From: Rebecca billardiae RCC1528
Lineage: Eukaryota; Haptophyta
DNA: 64,000 bases
Assembly: GCA_965240325.2 (NCBI GenBank)
Contig: OZ251254.1
Coordinates: forward strand, 186,001-250,000
Reading direction: 5' to 3'
Position 1 is the first letter of the stretch, and each line of letters begins with the position of its first letter. A model generated the notes under the pieces. The model searched no databases and was not told the origin of the DNA. It worked only from the letters and a program-made list of their open reading frames with translations. Position numbers and translations under genes: made by a program. Shown here in pieces: positions 52,210 to 64,000 of this stretch.

Positions 52210-53034
52210 ATGGCGTGCCTCTCGCGGGCGCCGATCGTGAGATGGGCGCTGCTGGCGCTGGCCGCCGCGCTGGCGGCGCGCACCGCGGCGGACGGGCAGT
52301 GCCCGGCGCTCACCGCGCCGTCGAGCACGCCCATCCTCGAGATCCTCGAGCCGATCTGCGCCACGGGCGAGGGCTGCTCGGACGACGGCGGCGAGGTCGA
52401 CGAGAGCTGCTACGACTGCTCTCTCGTGCCGTACATGATCGACGAGCTGATCACCGACCGCGCCGAGTCGGGCGAGGACACGAGCGTGCTGCGCAACGCG
52501 CAGAAGGTCCTCGCCTTCATGTGCAACCCGTGCATCCAGCCCATCTTCCCGCAGCTCATCCGGATGGACCTGCCCGACGCGCCGCCCATCCCGCCCGCCG
52601 CCGCCTACGAATCGGCGTGCCAGTCGCCAAAGTGCCTGAACGAGTACCACGTGGTCGCCGCGGCGTTCAACGCGTCGTCGCGCGGGCGGACGCTCTCCGA
52701 CTTCCACCGCCTCCACGCCGCGTGCGAGGCGCACAAGCTCGACAAGCTCGCGGTCGCGCGCGCGGTGACCACTCTGCTGCAGTCGGTGGGCACGGGGGAG
52801 CAGCTCGGCGGGATGCTGGCGGCGGAGGGCGCGGCGAGGGCGGCGGCGGGGCGGGCGCGGCGGGGCGGGGCGGGGCGCGCGGCGCGCGTAGGCCTCGCGT
52901 GCGCCGCGCTGGCCCTCGCCGCCGCCGTGCTGAGCGCCGTGCGACCGCGGCGGCGCCCGCCGGCGACCGCGGCGGGCGCCGCCTGCGCGCCAGCGGGCGG
53001 CGGCTGGCGGCCCGCAGTCGCCGCCCTCGAATGA
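52210..53034 (+). CDS. secretory type I membrane protein with Cys-rich ectodomain
   Basis: 274 residues, one exon, ATG at 52210. The signal peptide is MACLSRAPIVRWALLALAAA, ending near ARTAADG. The ectodomain has about ten cysteines (GQCPAL, PICATGEGCSDD, ESCYDCSLVPYMI, FMCNPCIQPIF, ACQSPKCLNEYH, HAACEAH) and many short helices. A Gly/Arg-rich segment precedes a transmembrane helix (VGLACAALALAAAVLSAV, about 227-244) and a basic tail (RPRRRP). CYDC and CNPC pairs suggest disulphide-stabilised helices. No family recognised. The neighbouring divergent gene has no obvious functional connection. Confidence 0.7.
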   Translation: MACLSRAPIVRWALLALAAALAARTAADGQCPALTAPSSTPILEILEPICATGEGCSDDGGEVDESCYDCSLVPYMIDELITDRAESGEDTSVLRNAQKVLAFMCNPCIQPIFPQLIRMDLPDAPPIPPAAAYESACQSPKCLNEYHVVAAAFNASSRGRTLSDFHRLHAACEAHKLDKLAVARAVTTLLQSVGTGEQLGGMLAAEGAARAAAGRARRGGAGRAARVGLACAALALAAAVLSAVRPRRRPPATAAGAACAPAGGGWRPAVAALE

Positions 53035-53762
53035 CGCGGGGACGCGGCGTTGAGGCGTGGCGGCGTATGCGCGCGCCACGCTCTGCGGCTGCGCGCCGCC
53101 CACGACCGACGAGCCCTTGGCGCCGCCAGGGCGCTCGCGCGGCGGCGGCGCGCCGCGCTCTCAGACTGAGACCGGCAGCGGCGGCATCCGCAGCTGGGCA
53201 AGGCCCTGGGCAAGGCCCAAGGCCAGGGCTCCGCGTGAACGCCAACCCGACTGCCGTGCTCTCGACGGCGGTCGCGGGGCGCCGGCCGCCTCCAGGCAAG
53301 TGGCGATCTGCCCGCGTACGGCACACGGCGCGGCCGGCGCAGGCACCGCGGAGTAGCCCCCGGACAGCGCGCGACTCGCCGCGATCCGAGGCACGCCGCC
53401 GCCGCCGCCGCAGCGCCCGGCCGCCGGCGCGTCCCAGCTCCCTCCCACTCGATATCCGCTACTCGCTAGACAGCACCTGCGCCCTCTGCCTGCCCGCCGA
53501 CACGCTCACGCCCCGCTCTCGATCCGGATATTCGCATCGATCGGAGACTGCTTGCAATAGGATTCACCCCGGAGGTGCATCGTCTTAGAATAATCGCGCC
53601 CGTTACGTACGCGGCTTAGTTTAGCTAGCAGTCGCGCCGCTCGTCGTCGTTACCGCGAATATTTGGTTATGCTGATGACGACGACGACTATGGGGCCAAT
53701 GGGGGTACGACTACGATGAATAATTACTATACGGCAATTACAAAAGTGCTGATGAAACGACA
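53035..53762. other. intergenic, no gene recognised
   Basis: GC-rich to about 53530, then AT-richer (53580-53800). Open frames are composition-driven. Confidence 0.5.
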
Positions 53763-54781
53763 TTGCATGTCACATTACGACTATACTTTACTAGCGACGA
53801 GTTGCGTTCATCAATCGCCCGATCGTCGGCCCGTCCAAATCAAATCGCCCGCGCGCGGCGCTGCCGGCCTCTAGCCGTCGGGGATGGAGTGGTCGCCAAG
53901 CGCGCGCTCACCGGCTTCATTGCGCTGGTCGTCGGCGTCGCAGCGCTCTATGCCGTCGCCGTGGGGATGTGCACGCGTCACTCACCGCCCTGTCGCCGGG
54001 CGCGCGAGGCCGACGAGGCGTTGGCGGGCGGAGTGGAGGGCGGCAAGGTGCTCTTGAGCTCTCCCACGCTTGGCGCCGGCGAAAGGACCCGGATGGCGTC
54101 CGAGAACGAATGCGCGCAGCGCTGCGGCTCGGAGCGCGGTTTCGAGCGCGTGACTGGCTTCGTGTACTACACCGACGAGATCGGTCGAGATTTCGACGAG
54201 TACAAGCGCGTGGTCCATCGCGTGTGCAAGAAGCCGCAGAGCATCGCGATGCTCGCGGTCTCAGAGCATGACGAGTTTGAGACGGTTGGCGTCTGTTGTT
54301 GCGCAAGCCCGGTCAAAGAGATCGGCGAGCACCCGCACTATCCAATTGTCCCGCCCAAGATCAGCTGCGACGACTTCTGCGCTGCTGGCGGCCACGGGCG
54401 GGGCGTCATCATCGGCACCGCGCCCGCGTGCGAGGGCTCGTGCCACGACGACTGCCGCCCACGGGCACTGCTTCTGCGTGGGGGCGGGCGACGGCACTAG
54501 TTTGGGCTCAAGGACTTTGGCAGCGAGTGCACCAGTGGCGACAAGGTCTGCTGCTGTGCGCACCACGGGTCGCGAGAGCCGGACTACTCGGCGCGCCACG
54601 GGCTCACGTGCGCCTCCTTCTGCAAGAGCGCGGGGTACCCGCGCTCCAAGCTCGACGGCACGGCCCCGGCCGGTGCGAGGGCGAGTGCTACAAGCACGCC
54701 AAGCAGTGCGTCACAGCCAACGACCACTTTACGGACCTTGGCGAGCAGTGCTGGAGCGGCGACAAGATCTGCAACTGCTAG
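53763..54781 (+). pseudogene. Cys-rich membrane-anchored protein gene with several frame breaks
   Basis: One frame gives a transmembrane helix (ALTGFIALVVGVAALYAVAV, about 53912-53970) and then a Cys-rich ectodomain (NECAQRCGSERGFERVTGFV, VGVCCCASP, CDDFCAAGGHGRG, CEGSCHDDC) until a TAG at 54498. Homologous-looking Cys-rich text continues in other frames: HGHCFCVGAGDGT in the +1 frame (about 54462), SECTSGDKVCCCAHHG and GLTCASFCKSAGYP back in the first frame (54519-54635), and CEGECYKHAKQCV to GEQCWSGDKICNC in a third frame to 54781. The repeated C..FC..G, CEG.C and SGDK.C modules show that all belong to one gene. Either it is decaying or the assembly has small indels; introns do not fit well. 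The first in-frame ATG is unclear, so the left boundary is approximate. Confidence 0.55.
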
Positions 54782-54959
54782 TCGTGAAGACGGACGTCGG
54801 CACGGGCCGCGCGCACTGACAGGGCGCCCGGGCGGCGGCACGCCGGGGCCGCGGGCCGCAGACTGGCCGCCGAGTCGGCCGAGCCTGCGTAGGGCTCCGT
54901 GATCGGCCTGTGGCAGCTGAGTGGCATCGAGTGGCCGTCGGTGATCGGCATGTGCGCAC

Positions 54960-56041
54960 CTACAGGTGGATACGGGCTAACTGGACACAGGGGCTATCTG
55001 GAGTCTGGACACTCAGCGGGCGGCGGGCCTCGTGGCGAGGGCTCGTGGGCGAACGAGCACGAGCGCCCACTGGCGGGTCGCCACGACGGCGCACGATGTT
55101 CGCTGAACTCACCTGGTCGTCAGACGTCGTCTGCGCACGCGCCAGGTCGCGCTTCTCGCCGCCTTCGCCTTGTTTCGTGAGTCCCGCGCACAAGGGCGAA
55201 CGCCAGCGTTTCAAGCCGCAAGGCGCGTGCGCGGACTCAGGAAGGGCGGACTCCGAGGCAAGGCGCGGTTGCGCTGGCGTGGGTAGGTCCCAGAGCAACC
55301 GTCCGAGCCGCTGCACACGCTTTTCCTCCGCGCGCGCGTCTCTGAGCTCGATTCCCATGCCTCAGCCAGTGCCAGGGGCTAATTGGACAGTGCCTGATTG
55401 CGGGCCGCCACGCGCGGAGACGCCAGACGGGCCCGCAGCGCAGAAAGCCGAAGCTAGTGGGGTCAGAGCTCCGACCGTTACACTCTCGGGTGCCACAATC
55501 TCCCGAAATCTCTTAGCATGAACTATCGTCACACGGGTATATTTACTTGGACGAACTAGTTAGTAGGCGTTAAGGCTTAATTCCAGGGTGTAGAATCCGC
55601 CTGTGCCAATTTCAGACTGCCATTGTGAAATGTGATGATCTAGACGGTGCGATTCTGGTGCAAATAGCGAGATCACCTTGGAGATCGTGTATCTCCCCTA
55701 CTAATGTTGCCGAGATCGCGTCGAGATTGAGGTCGTATATCTCCAGTATGTGACATTTTTTCGCAAAACTTGTCAGCGTGACCCCAGCTCATTTCAGGCG
55801 AATATTGACATCCCGAAGTTTGAGAGCCTCATCTTACAAGACGACAGGTGAGTTGGATTTTGGGCAACGCACCCCCCAGTGGGGCTCTGACCCCGCTCTA
55901 AGCCGAAGCGCGCTGCGGCGGAACTCCAGGGACCCCCTGAAGTCCATCCCTGGCGCCCCTTCCGGACCCCAATGCTCCTGCAGGGAGGCCTCCGCGTGAG
56001 TTGGGTCGGCCACTGTCCAGATCACCCGTATCCACCTGTAG
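54960..56041. mobile_element. candidate non-autonomous element with terminal inverted repeats
   Basis: CTACAGGTGGATACGGG at 54960-54976 is repeated in exact reverse complement at 56025-56041. Similarity continues inward (CTAACTGGACA versus TGATCTGGACA). The 1.08-kb interior has no gene. A further partial copy of the inner motif (GGGGCTAATTGGACAGTG) sits at about 55376. The right half (from about 55510) is markedly AT-richer than the window. No clear target-site duplication was seen. Confidence 0.5.
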
Positions 56042-56781
56042 GGCACCCTGGTACTACATTGTCAGTCAGTGAGCGTGCCCTTGTAAGCAGCTCGATCGAC
56101 GTGCTACGACGCAAGTTCAAATATTAATAAGTCGGCGAGAAATCCAATGGCTTCTACGAGAATGTGCATGCGGTCGGTCAGCCCGGCGGAAGCCTCAAAA
56201 TTCGTCACGTGGACATGTTCTCGCATGGCGGCATAATATATATGGAGCCCTGGATCACACGGCAATTGGGAAGCTTCCGATGGAGGTTTTGCAGTGGCAG
56301 GGGTAGCTTGGTTAGATTCGTTGGGAGTGGGGTTAATCGTTGATTACAGTGTGGTGAAAGATGCGCGCGGGCTTTGACGCAACGGCGGCACCTCTCACCT
56401 ACAGCGATGGCCTATTTCCGACGCTTCTATGTCGTCATTGTAATATTGGATAAGTGTAATGCGAATATGCGATGACATGATTTGAGTTGGCGCTACATAG
56501 AACTTGCGTTGCATCCGTTTTGGGTCGGTGGGAATATTTCATGTATCGTCAGATCACAATCTGCGCGGGTAGAAGGATCCAACCTATGAGATCAATCCAG
56601 CCTGGCCGAAGCGTCGCACTTACGTCCGCTACCCCGCATACTGCGGCCGTTTGACGAGCGGAAGCACAAAAACACGCCGGTCGGCATTCGCACCATCCTT
56701 CGCCCACAGCGCCAGGCAACCAGCCTGGCCTTTCCACGATCGAAAGCCTTTCGCGGCCTCGACATCCCCCACACGAACACA
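56042..56781. other. AT-richer non-coding stretch
   Basis: Continues the low-GC block that begins near 55510 and returns to GC-rich DNA at about 56590. No gene. Its right end is the promoter of the RING-CH gene. Confidence 0.5.
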
Positions 56782-57875
56782 ATGCCCCGCGGCGTGGTGG
56801 CCGTCAGCCCGGCGCCGCGTGCCTGGGAAGAGGAGGAGCCGGCATGCTTCATCTGCTTCGACAAGGACCCCCGCCACACCGGCACCGGCCGCCCGGACAC
56901 GTTGCGCACCGGGTTGTGCAGCTGCACGAATCTGGCCGTGCACATCTCGTGCCTTGAGTCGTTCGTGAACACGTCCGCGCTCTCCGACCTGCCGATCCCC
57001 TCGCGGCTCAAGTGCCGCGTGTGCGCGACGCCGTACAGACTGACGCACCACGTCCTCCCCGTCGCGGCGGATGAGCCTTTCCGCTCGGGCAACGCGTGCG
57101 TGGAGCGCGTGCTCCGGAGGTGCATCCATGACGAGGAGCGCCTCGCCCGCACGGCCTCTGCGCTCCGGATCGCGATGCTGCTGCTCGTGATGCTCCACGT
57201 GCCGCTCATCGCCCTCGCAGCGCTCTTCTCCTGGGGCGAGAGCATCGTCCGGTGCGCGCCCCGCGCGCTGCGCCGGCGGCTGCGTGGCCGCGCTCCCATT
57301 CTCACGTGCGCGCGCGCCCGACCCACCGCCTGCTCCCAACCAGGCTGGGCATTTGGGGTCTGATGGTGCCGCTCGGCCTGTTCGTGCTGTGGTTCGCCAC
57401 CTGCGCGCCGTCGGAGTGGTTCAACCTCACAAAGTACCGGCTGCAGCACCAGCAGCAGCAGGACCACCGGCTGTCGCACCTGCTGCCCACCTCGCAGCCG
57501 CGCCCGGTGCGCCCCTCGATGGAGCGGCGCTTCTCGGAGAACGTCTCGCCTGTCGGCTCGCCGCAGCGGCGGGTGCAGCTGTACCCGCCGCCCTTCTCCA
57601 TCTCGGTCGGCACCCCCGTCCTGCCCATCTCGCGGGCGTCGAGCACGACCGACTCTGTCGCGCCCGCTGAGTGCGGCGAGCGGCGGCAGCGCCTCTCGCG
57701 CCTGCAGGTCTCTGAGCCTCAGACCAAACCGGCCGAGGCGGTGGTCCTCGCCGTCGAGTGCGCCGACCTGCCTCCGCACCCTGCGCACACGCTCCAGCCG
57801 CAGCCGCAGCCGCCGCAGCCGCCGAGCCACCACCCGTACGTGCACTCGCTCACCGTCTCAGACTTGGACGTCTGA
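56782..57875 (+). CDS. RING-CH (MARCH-type) membrane E3 ubiquitin ligase, 2 exons
   Basis: 333 residues from exons 56782-57251 and 57344-57875. The 92-bp phase-2 intron starts GTGCGC and ends ACCAG. Residues about 22-85 form a C4HC3 RING-CH finger: CFIC, then LCSC, then HISCLESFV, then KCRVCATPY. Two transmembrane helices follow: IAMLLLVMLHVPLIALAALF and, created by the splice, LGIWGLMVPLGLFVLWFAT. This finger plus two-helix plan is that of MARCH ligases, which ubiquitinate membrane proteins. The cytosolic C-terminal tail of about 150 residues is Ser/Pro/Gln-rich (YRLQHQQQQDHR, RRFSENVSPVGSPQRR, QPQPQPPQPP) and probably disordered. No substrate can be inferred. Confidence 0.85.
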
Positions 57876-59411
<1,536 letters not shown>

Positions 59412-60138
59412 GTGGGGTTATTGGTACAATAACTGATTGTCTAAGAGGACGACAAGAACGCCGGGCGCCAGCGCCGCTCATCAGCCACATCGCCCTCTAC
59501 CAGACCATCGCCTCAAAGCGCTGCTCCCGGACAAACAGTCTGTCCGGGTTTGTCGCCGCGGAGATCTGCTGTTTCCGGCGCCCCCTGGCTGCTTCGCCAG
59601 GCGCGGGCGCGCGAGATGGCTGCAGCCGGGCTCGTGGCCCTGCGTCGCCGGCGGCGGCGGCTCGCACGCGGGTGGCGCGTCGCGTGCACCGACCAACATC
59701 TTTCGGCAACCCGCCCACCCAGGGCCCGTTGGTCTGGTGCTCGGGCGGCGGGACCACAACACCCGCCGTCCGACCGCCCGGTCCTGCGGCGCTGCACTTA
59801 GGGCTCATGTGACCCCCTGCCTCCCAACACGATTGGGTTTTTCAGGTTAGGTCCCCAGCAGTGCTGCTCCCGGGCGGTCAGGTGGAGGTTCAGTCGACGA
59901 GTCCGCAGGCGCTCAGCCTTCCGTCAGCGGACGTCCGCGCGGGATCACTCACGCACCGCGTCTCGTCGACGGCGAGCGGCATGCCCACCGCATCTGCTGC
60001 CGCTCGCCAAGGCATGAGCCGATGAGGACACGTAAATCCCACTGAGTAGGAACACACGCAGCCGCCTCGGCATCGACATGCCAGGCGGCGTGCCCACCTT
60101 CGGCCAGCAGTTGGCGTCGGCGTTCACGAGGACGGCTA

Positions 60139-60141
<3 letters not shown>
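59412..60141. repeat. repeat unit B of a tandem pair
   Basis: Same first roughly 300 bp and last roughly 200 bp (59941-60141) as unit A, but a different, shorter middle (about 59711-59940) and only one copy of the 108-bp segment. An 8-bp insertion distinguishes its 3' end. Confidence 0.8.

Positions 60142-60169
<28 letters not shown>
60142..60169. repeat. (TA)n microsatellite
   Basis: Fourteen AT/TA units directly after repeat unit B; the mirror of the tract before unit A. Confidence 0.95.
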
Positions 60170-60172
<3 letters not shown>

Positions 60173-62192
60173 TGTACGTACTAATTAATATATGGCGGGC
60201 CGTAGGTCCGCCCCTTGTAGTGCCCGGGAAAACGATAAGAAAAAGAAAAATAAAAAGAAAATCGCCTCGCTGGCTCGCTCACTACCGGGCGCCCTCGCAG
60301 CTCCCACTGGGGACGCTCGGCAGAAAACAACAGACGGATGGCGCGGAGCGCATGGGCCGCGCGCGCCAAATCCAACGCCGGCGCGGACATCGCGCGAGGA
60401 TTCCCGAGACGTGTTTTCGCCCGATTCGCGATTGCTGCCCTCGTCGTCTCGCGTGCAGGTCGAACGGGGGCTAAATCGACGCGTTTGGAGCGGTACGCTC
60501 GGCGCGTCGACACGATCGTGCGACCTGGGGCGATCCTCGCCCGACGTGCACGTCGAAAGCTCGCACGGGCCATAGCATCATGCGCTGCGCACGATGACCG
60601 CCTCGCGCGATCCACCGTCGCGCGTCGGGCTCGGTGCGAGAAAGCCCTCATCACGAGGCGTCTCGCGGGCGGGAAGCGCCATCGCACGCGACGCAAGATT
60701 TGGTGCGGCCTTCTGAACTCGATCGCCGGAATCCGCGCACCGGACTCAATCATTGCTCGCGGTCCGGTCCCTCAGCCGAAGCCCACGTCCGGCCTGCATG
60801 GCGTCGACGGTGACCAATGCGACGGAAGCGCAGCGCCAACGGCGTACGACGCGCAGCGGACGCACCTCCCGGGTCCTGGTCGCCGTGGCAGCAACCGCGT
60901 CATCGCGAGTTGGCGACCCTCGCCGCAGCGCGACACAGACAAGCCCGTGATGCCATCCGCAGAGAGATGAAAGGTCGAGCATGCAACATCGCCGCGCCAT
61001 CCTCGTCCATGGCGCAGGCGCTGCGGGACGAGGCGGAAGTCGTCACGCCAGTGACGGATGCGCTGCGGTTCGTGTGCCCGCGTGAGCAGCGCTTGCCTAC
61101 TCTCGATCGCGAGGCACACGCTGTCGCTGTGCGCGCGCGCGCGCACAACCAACAGCTCCTCGTGCCGCCGAGCACGCGGGCGCCAGACCTGTCGAAGATG
61201 CGAAGAGCGACGACCGCGTGAACGTCAACGCGCTCGTGCTCAGCGTGGCGGCCGTGTACGACGTCAACGCGACCTGCGCCGAGCCCATCGTGCCTGGAGC
61301 GGACATCGGCAAGCATCCTCGCGGCGACCGCTCTCCGTCTCGGCTGGCGGCAGGAGGACATGCACATAATGCCATCTACTCTGGCGGCTTCGTCGGCGGC
61401 GCGGCGCTCGATTACGCCATCGCGGTCGAGATGCGGCACATACAGCGCGTACCCGCGCTCGCGCGGAGCAACGGGCTACCCCGCGTCCCGCCCCGCGTGC
61501 TGCACATTCCCTCGTGGGTGTGGGCCTCGCTTGACGCTTGATGCGCATACTAGAGTATTCAGACTTATAAATAGAGACAATTGTACATACACGTTCAGGG
61601 GAGCCAACTTCACGTGTCACTGGTCCTTGCACTCGACTGTCCGTCACCCACGGCCACGAGCGAATGTGGAAAGACGCGAACCCGCAGAGGATACATTGCG
61701 ACAGCACTGGCACGGCCCGCCGACCCCCCCGCCCGCCAGGGCAGAGTTTATATATATATATATATACATTAGCAAACAATGATGGCTGCAATTATTAACA
61801 ATATGGCTGCAGCGCCATCATATATAAATAATAGCATGCGGTGTTAAGCTGCGCATGCGGTCTAGCTCCGTGATGCGGTCCAGCTCCGTCCGCGCACAAT
61901 CGATGCCGCTTACGCGCGCCCGACCGCGTCGGCTGCGTGGCAGTCAGCGTGGCGAGACTGTGCCCGCCCAGTGGCGAGTCAGAATGCGCAGCGTCGGGCC
62001 ACCCCGAATGCAGCAGCTCAACACTGGCTGGTCCACGAGGTCTAACATCATCGACAGCAGTCATCCACTCTGCAAGACTCTCGTCTCATGATGGCCGGCT
62101 CAGCGTGTGGTCTGGTCGACGCTGAGCTGATTCGGGCCCGCCACACGCGGGCAGGCATGCGCGCCCATGGGGTCTGTTACCAGTCTCAGCTC
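60170..62192. other. unassigned, no gene recognised
   Basis: Plus-strand open frames at 60338-60970 and 61218-61541 and their counterparts lack known motifs. Short TATATA tracts lie at about 61750 and 61820. Contains the 3' flank of the F-box/RCC1 gene at its right end. Confidence 0.45.
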
Positions 62193-63692
62193 TCACGGGG
62201 CAAACGCGGGGCGAGGGCACACACGTGGCAAAAGCGTAATGCGCTGCAGCTGTGCCGCTGAGCCGGCGTCCTGGAGCATGCTCGCGCCGCAGCCCAGCGC
62301 GGCGGACGCCTTGCCGCACGCGTGCACCCCGCCGTCGGCCGTGACAAACAGCGAGTGAGTGAGGCCGAGGGAGCAGCTCAGCACGCGCTCACGCTCGAGG
62401 ACCTGCGTAGGCACGGATGAAGCAAGGGAGCGCTCGGTGCTCTCAGCCCCGGCATCGTGCCCAAGATTCCCAGTCAAGTTGTCGCCGAGCGTGTGGACGC
62501 TGCCATCCGAGCCGACCACCGCGCTGGTATCAAATCCGGCGCTGGTGCGCACGGCGTGCACGTGTGCGAGCGCCTCGATGCGCTCACACCGAAAACCGGT
62601 AGGCTCGTCGTCATCGAGGCTGCTGGACTGGCTCAAGCGAAACAGGTGTACGGCGCCCATGCTGTCGACGGCCAGGTTGTGCGCCCATCCAGCGCTGACG
62701 TGCACGATCCGCGCGTGTGCGAGTGCCTTGATGTGCTGCGGCGTAGGCCCGTATCCAAGGCCACACGCGTAGACGCGGCCGCGCGTATCGAGGAGCAGCG
62801 TGTGCACGGGGCCCTGTGCGACGCCGCCCATGCAAATACAGGCGGGCGTGTTGATGCGTGCTGGGGCGAGCCGATTTATGAAGCCGCCGTGGCCGAGCTT
62901 GCCGTGGCTGTTGTCGCCCCAGCTGTAGGCGATGCCCGCAGCTGTGAGCGCGATGCTGCTCTCGCCTCCGCTGGCGATGCAAACGACAAACTCGCCTGTC
63001 AGCGCGTGCACCGCCTTGAACGAGCGGCTCGTCAGGGTGTCAGAAGACCCGAGCTGGCCGTACGCATTGCAGCCGCATGCGTACACTGTGCCGCCTTCGC
63101 CCAGCACAAGCAGATGCTCGGACCCTGCAGCCACGGCGCACACGCGCACCGCGGACAGGGACTTGGCGAGCGTGGGGATCACAACCGGCGCGTCGAGCAA
63201 GTCCTGCTGGTCAAGCGCAGCGGGTGCGCCGTGGGTGAGGCCCATCGACAAAATGATGCCAGCTTGCCCGAACACGACGTTCAACTCCTCGCCGAAGGTG
63301 TGCAGCCTTCCGGTGGCATCGACACAGGCGCTCAGGCAAGTTTTGCGGCTGAGTGAGACGTGCCCGGAGGAAATGGCCACGTGCGAGTGCGCACGTGCGA
63401 GCTCGAGCACGGCCTCGCGGGTGAGCAGCGCGTCCACACTCGCCATATTGACCTCGGGGTTGGACGCTTGGTACGCGAGGCGGAAGTGCCCACGCCGCAC
63501 CGCGCGCTCGCGGAGCACGTTCTTGACAGGCGAGCTGCCGCCGGGCTCGCCACGGAAGAGGCGCGAGACGGCGTTGACGGCGGCGAAATCACGTGGGTCG
63601 TCGAGCGTCGAGATGATGCGCTCGATCAACTCCTTTGGCAGCTCGGTCAGCGGCGAAGGCGCCGAGGACGTGCTCGCGGTGCGTCGTGACAT
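62193..63692 (-). CDS. F-box protein with RCC1 repeats
   Basis: 499 residues, one exon, ATG at 63692. The N-terminal F-box is PLTELPKELIERIISTLDDP followed by RDFAAVNAVSRLFRG. From residue about 105 there are six to seven RCC1-type blades: SACVDATGRLHTFG, AVAAGSEHLLVLGEGGTVYA with CGCNAYGQLG, ASGGESSIALTAAG with YSWGDNSHGKLG, HTLLLDTRGRVYACG, SAGWAHNLAVDSMGAVHLF, HTLGDNLTGNLGH, and SLGLTHSLFVTADGGVHACG. F-box proteins recruit substrates to SCF ubiquitin ligases through Skp1, and the RCC1 propeller would bind the substrate. The combination of F-box plus RCC1 occurs in animals and protists. It is not the nuclear Ran exchange factor itself, which lacks an F-box. Confidence 0.9.
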   Translation of the reverse strand: MSRRTASTSSAPSPLTELPKELIERIISTLDDPRDFAAVNAVSRLFRGEPGGSSPVKNVLRERAVRRGHFRLAYQASNPEVNMASVDALLTREAVLELARAHSHVAISSGHVSLSRKTCLSACVDATGRLHTFGEELNVVFGQAGIILSMGLTHGAPAALDQQDLLDAPVVIPTLAKSLSAVRVCAVAAGSEHLLVLGEGGTVYACGCNAYGQLGSSDTLTSRSFKAVHALTGEFVVCIASGGESSIALTAAGIAYSWGDNSHGKLGHGGFINRLAPARINTPACICMGGVAQGPVHTLLLDTRGRVYACGLGYGPTPQHIKALAHARIVHVSAGWAHNLAVDSMGAVHLFRLSQSSSLDDDEPTGFRCERIEALAHVHAVRTSAGFDTSAVVGSDGSVHTLGDNLTGNLGHDAGAESTERSLASSVPTQVLERERVLSCSLGLTHSLFVTADGGVHACGKASAALGCGASMLQDAGSAAQLQRITLLPRVCPRPAFAP

Positions 63693-64000
63693 GGGTGTCG
63701 CTGGTCGTCGGAGGGCGCGGTTGTTCGTTGACGTTGGCGGACGACCGAGGCCGCTCGCGGTCGGAGACCCCTTCAGGGAAATCGTGCTCGGCTGGGGTCG
63801 CGGTGGGTTGGCGGCTGAGGTCGGACCTCAGCCGAGCCGAGGCCGGCTGAGGTCGATCTCCACATACGGGGAATAAAGCGCGAGATAGTAGGCGCCGCGC
63901 GCGCCGAGGCGCCTTGCGCCTCCTCGCACGTCGCACCGACGCGTGGCACGCGACTCACGCGGCTGCGCATCGGCGCTGAGGTACGATGGTCCATCCGCGC
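63693..64000. other. 5' flank of the F-box/RCC1 gene
   Basis: Promoter region, cut by the right edge. A GGTCGGACCTCAGCCGAG segment and its GGCTGAGGTCGAT partner lie at about 63820-63860. No gene recognised. Confidence 0.45.

Noticed and set aside
60338-61541. Open frames of 210 and 107 residues
   Set aside because: Arg/Ala-rich and motif-free; could be fragments of an unknown gene but nothing supports it.

Overview
The window is nuclear DNA of a eukaryotic microalga. It is very GC-rich and CpG-rich, its genes carry short GT-AG introns, and its repertoire is eukaryotic: CK2 beta, GSK3, an Hsp70, WD40 proteins, an F-box/RCC1 protein and a RING-CH protein. Plastid biology is indicated by an EGY/site-2-protease relative that begins with a signal-peptide-like stretch followed by a basic transit-like region, as expected for a complex (secondary) plastid. 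A haptophyte such as Prymnesium, Chrysochromulina or Emiliania fits best, with a pelagophyte as alternative. This is inference from composition and gene content, not a database match.

Layout. 1-3.9 kb: a minus-strand coiled-coil protein cut by the left edge, and a DUF268 protein. 3.9-17 kb: a gene-poor stretch with palindromes, hairpins, inverted repeats and an array of ten 206-245 bp units. Each array unit begins with the 5' part of tRNA-Ser, and the array ends in an intact tRNA-Ser(GCT). The only protein gene I support here is a secreted protein with two ClpS-like repeats. 17-29 kb: Hsp70 (Ssz1/HSPA14-like), CK2 beta, a pRiA4b-ORF3-like protein, a conserved WD40-like protein, a Cys-rich membrane protein and a large propeller + DUF3431 protein. 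29-31.4 kb: non-coding, including a CpG-depleted block. 31.4-42 kb: GSK3, the EGY protease relative, a small Cys-rich secreted protein, a JmjC/cupin protein, a ubiquitin-like protein and a WDR53-like protein. 42-53 kb: a MATE transporter fused to a gamma-glutamylcyclotransferase-like domain, two head-to-head paralogues with glycosyltransferase-like and SGNH domains, an S1-like small protein and a Cys-rich membrane protein. 53-64 kb: a frame-broken Cys-rich gene, a candidate inverted-repeat element, a RING-CH protein, a pair of related repeats between TA microsatellites and an F-box/RCC1 protein.

Genes are compact, with 0-2 introns. Five neighbouring pairs are divergent with only 88-202 bp between start codons. 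Eleven of the twelve introns I could place begin GTGCGC or GTGGGG and one begins GTGTGC; nine of the twelve are exactly GTGCGC. The genes do not form one pathway. The most unusual items are the tRNA-headed satellite array, the MATE-GGCT fusion, the paralogue pair in which one SGNH domain has lost its catalytic residues, the ubiquitin-like protein ending in Cys-Gly-Cys, and the intron donor consensus.
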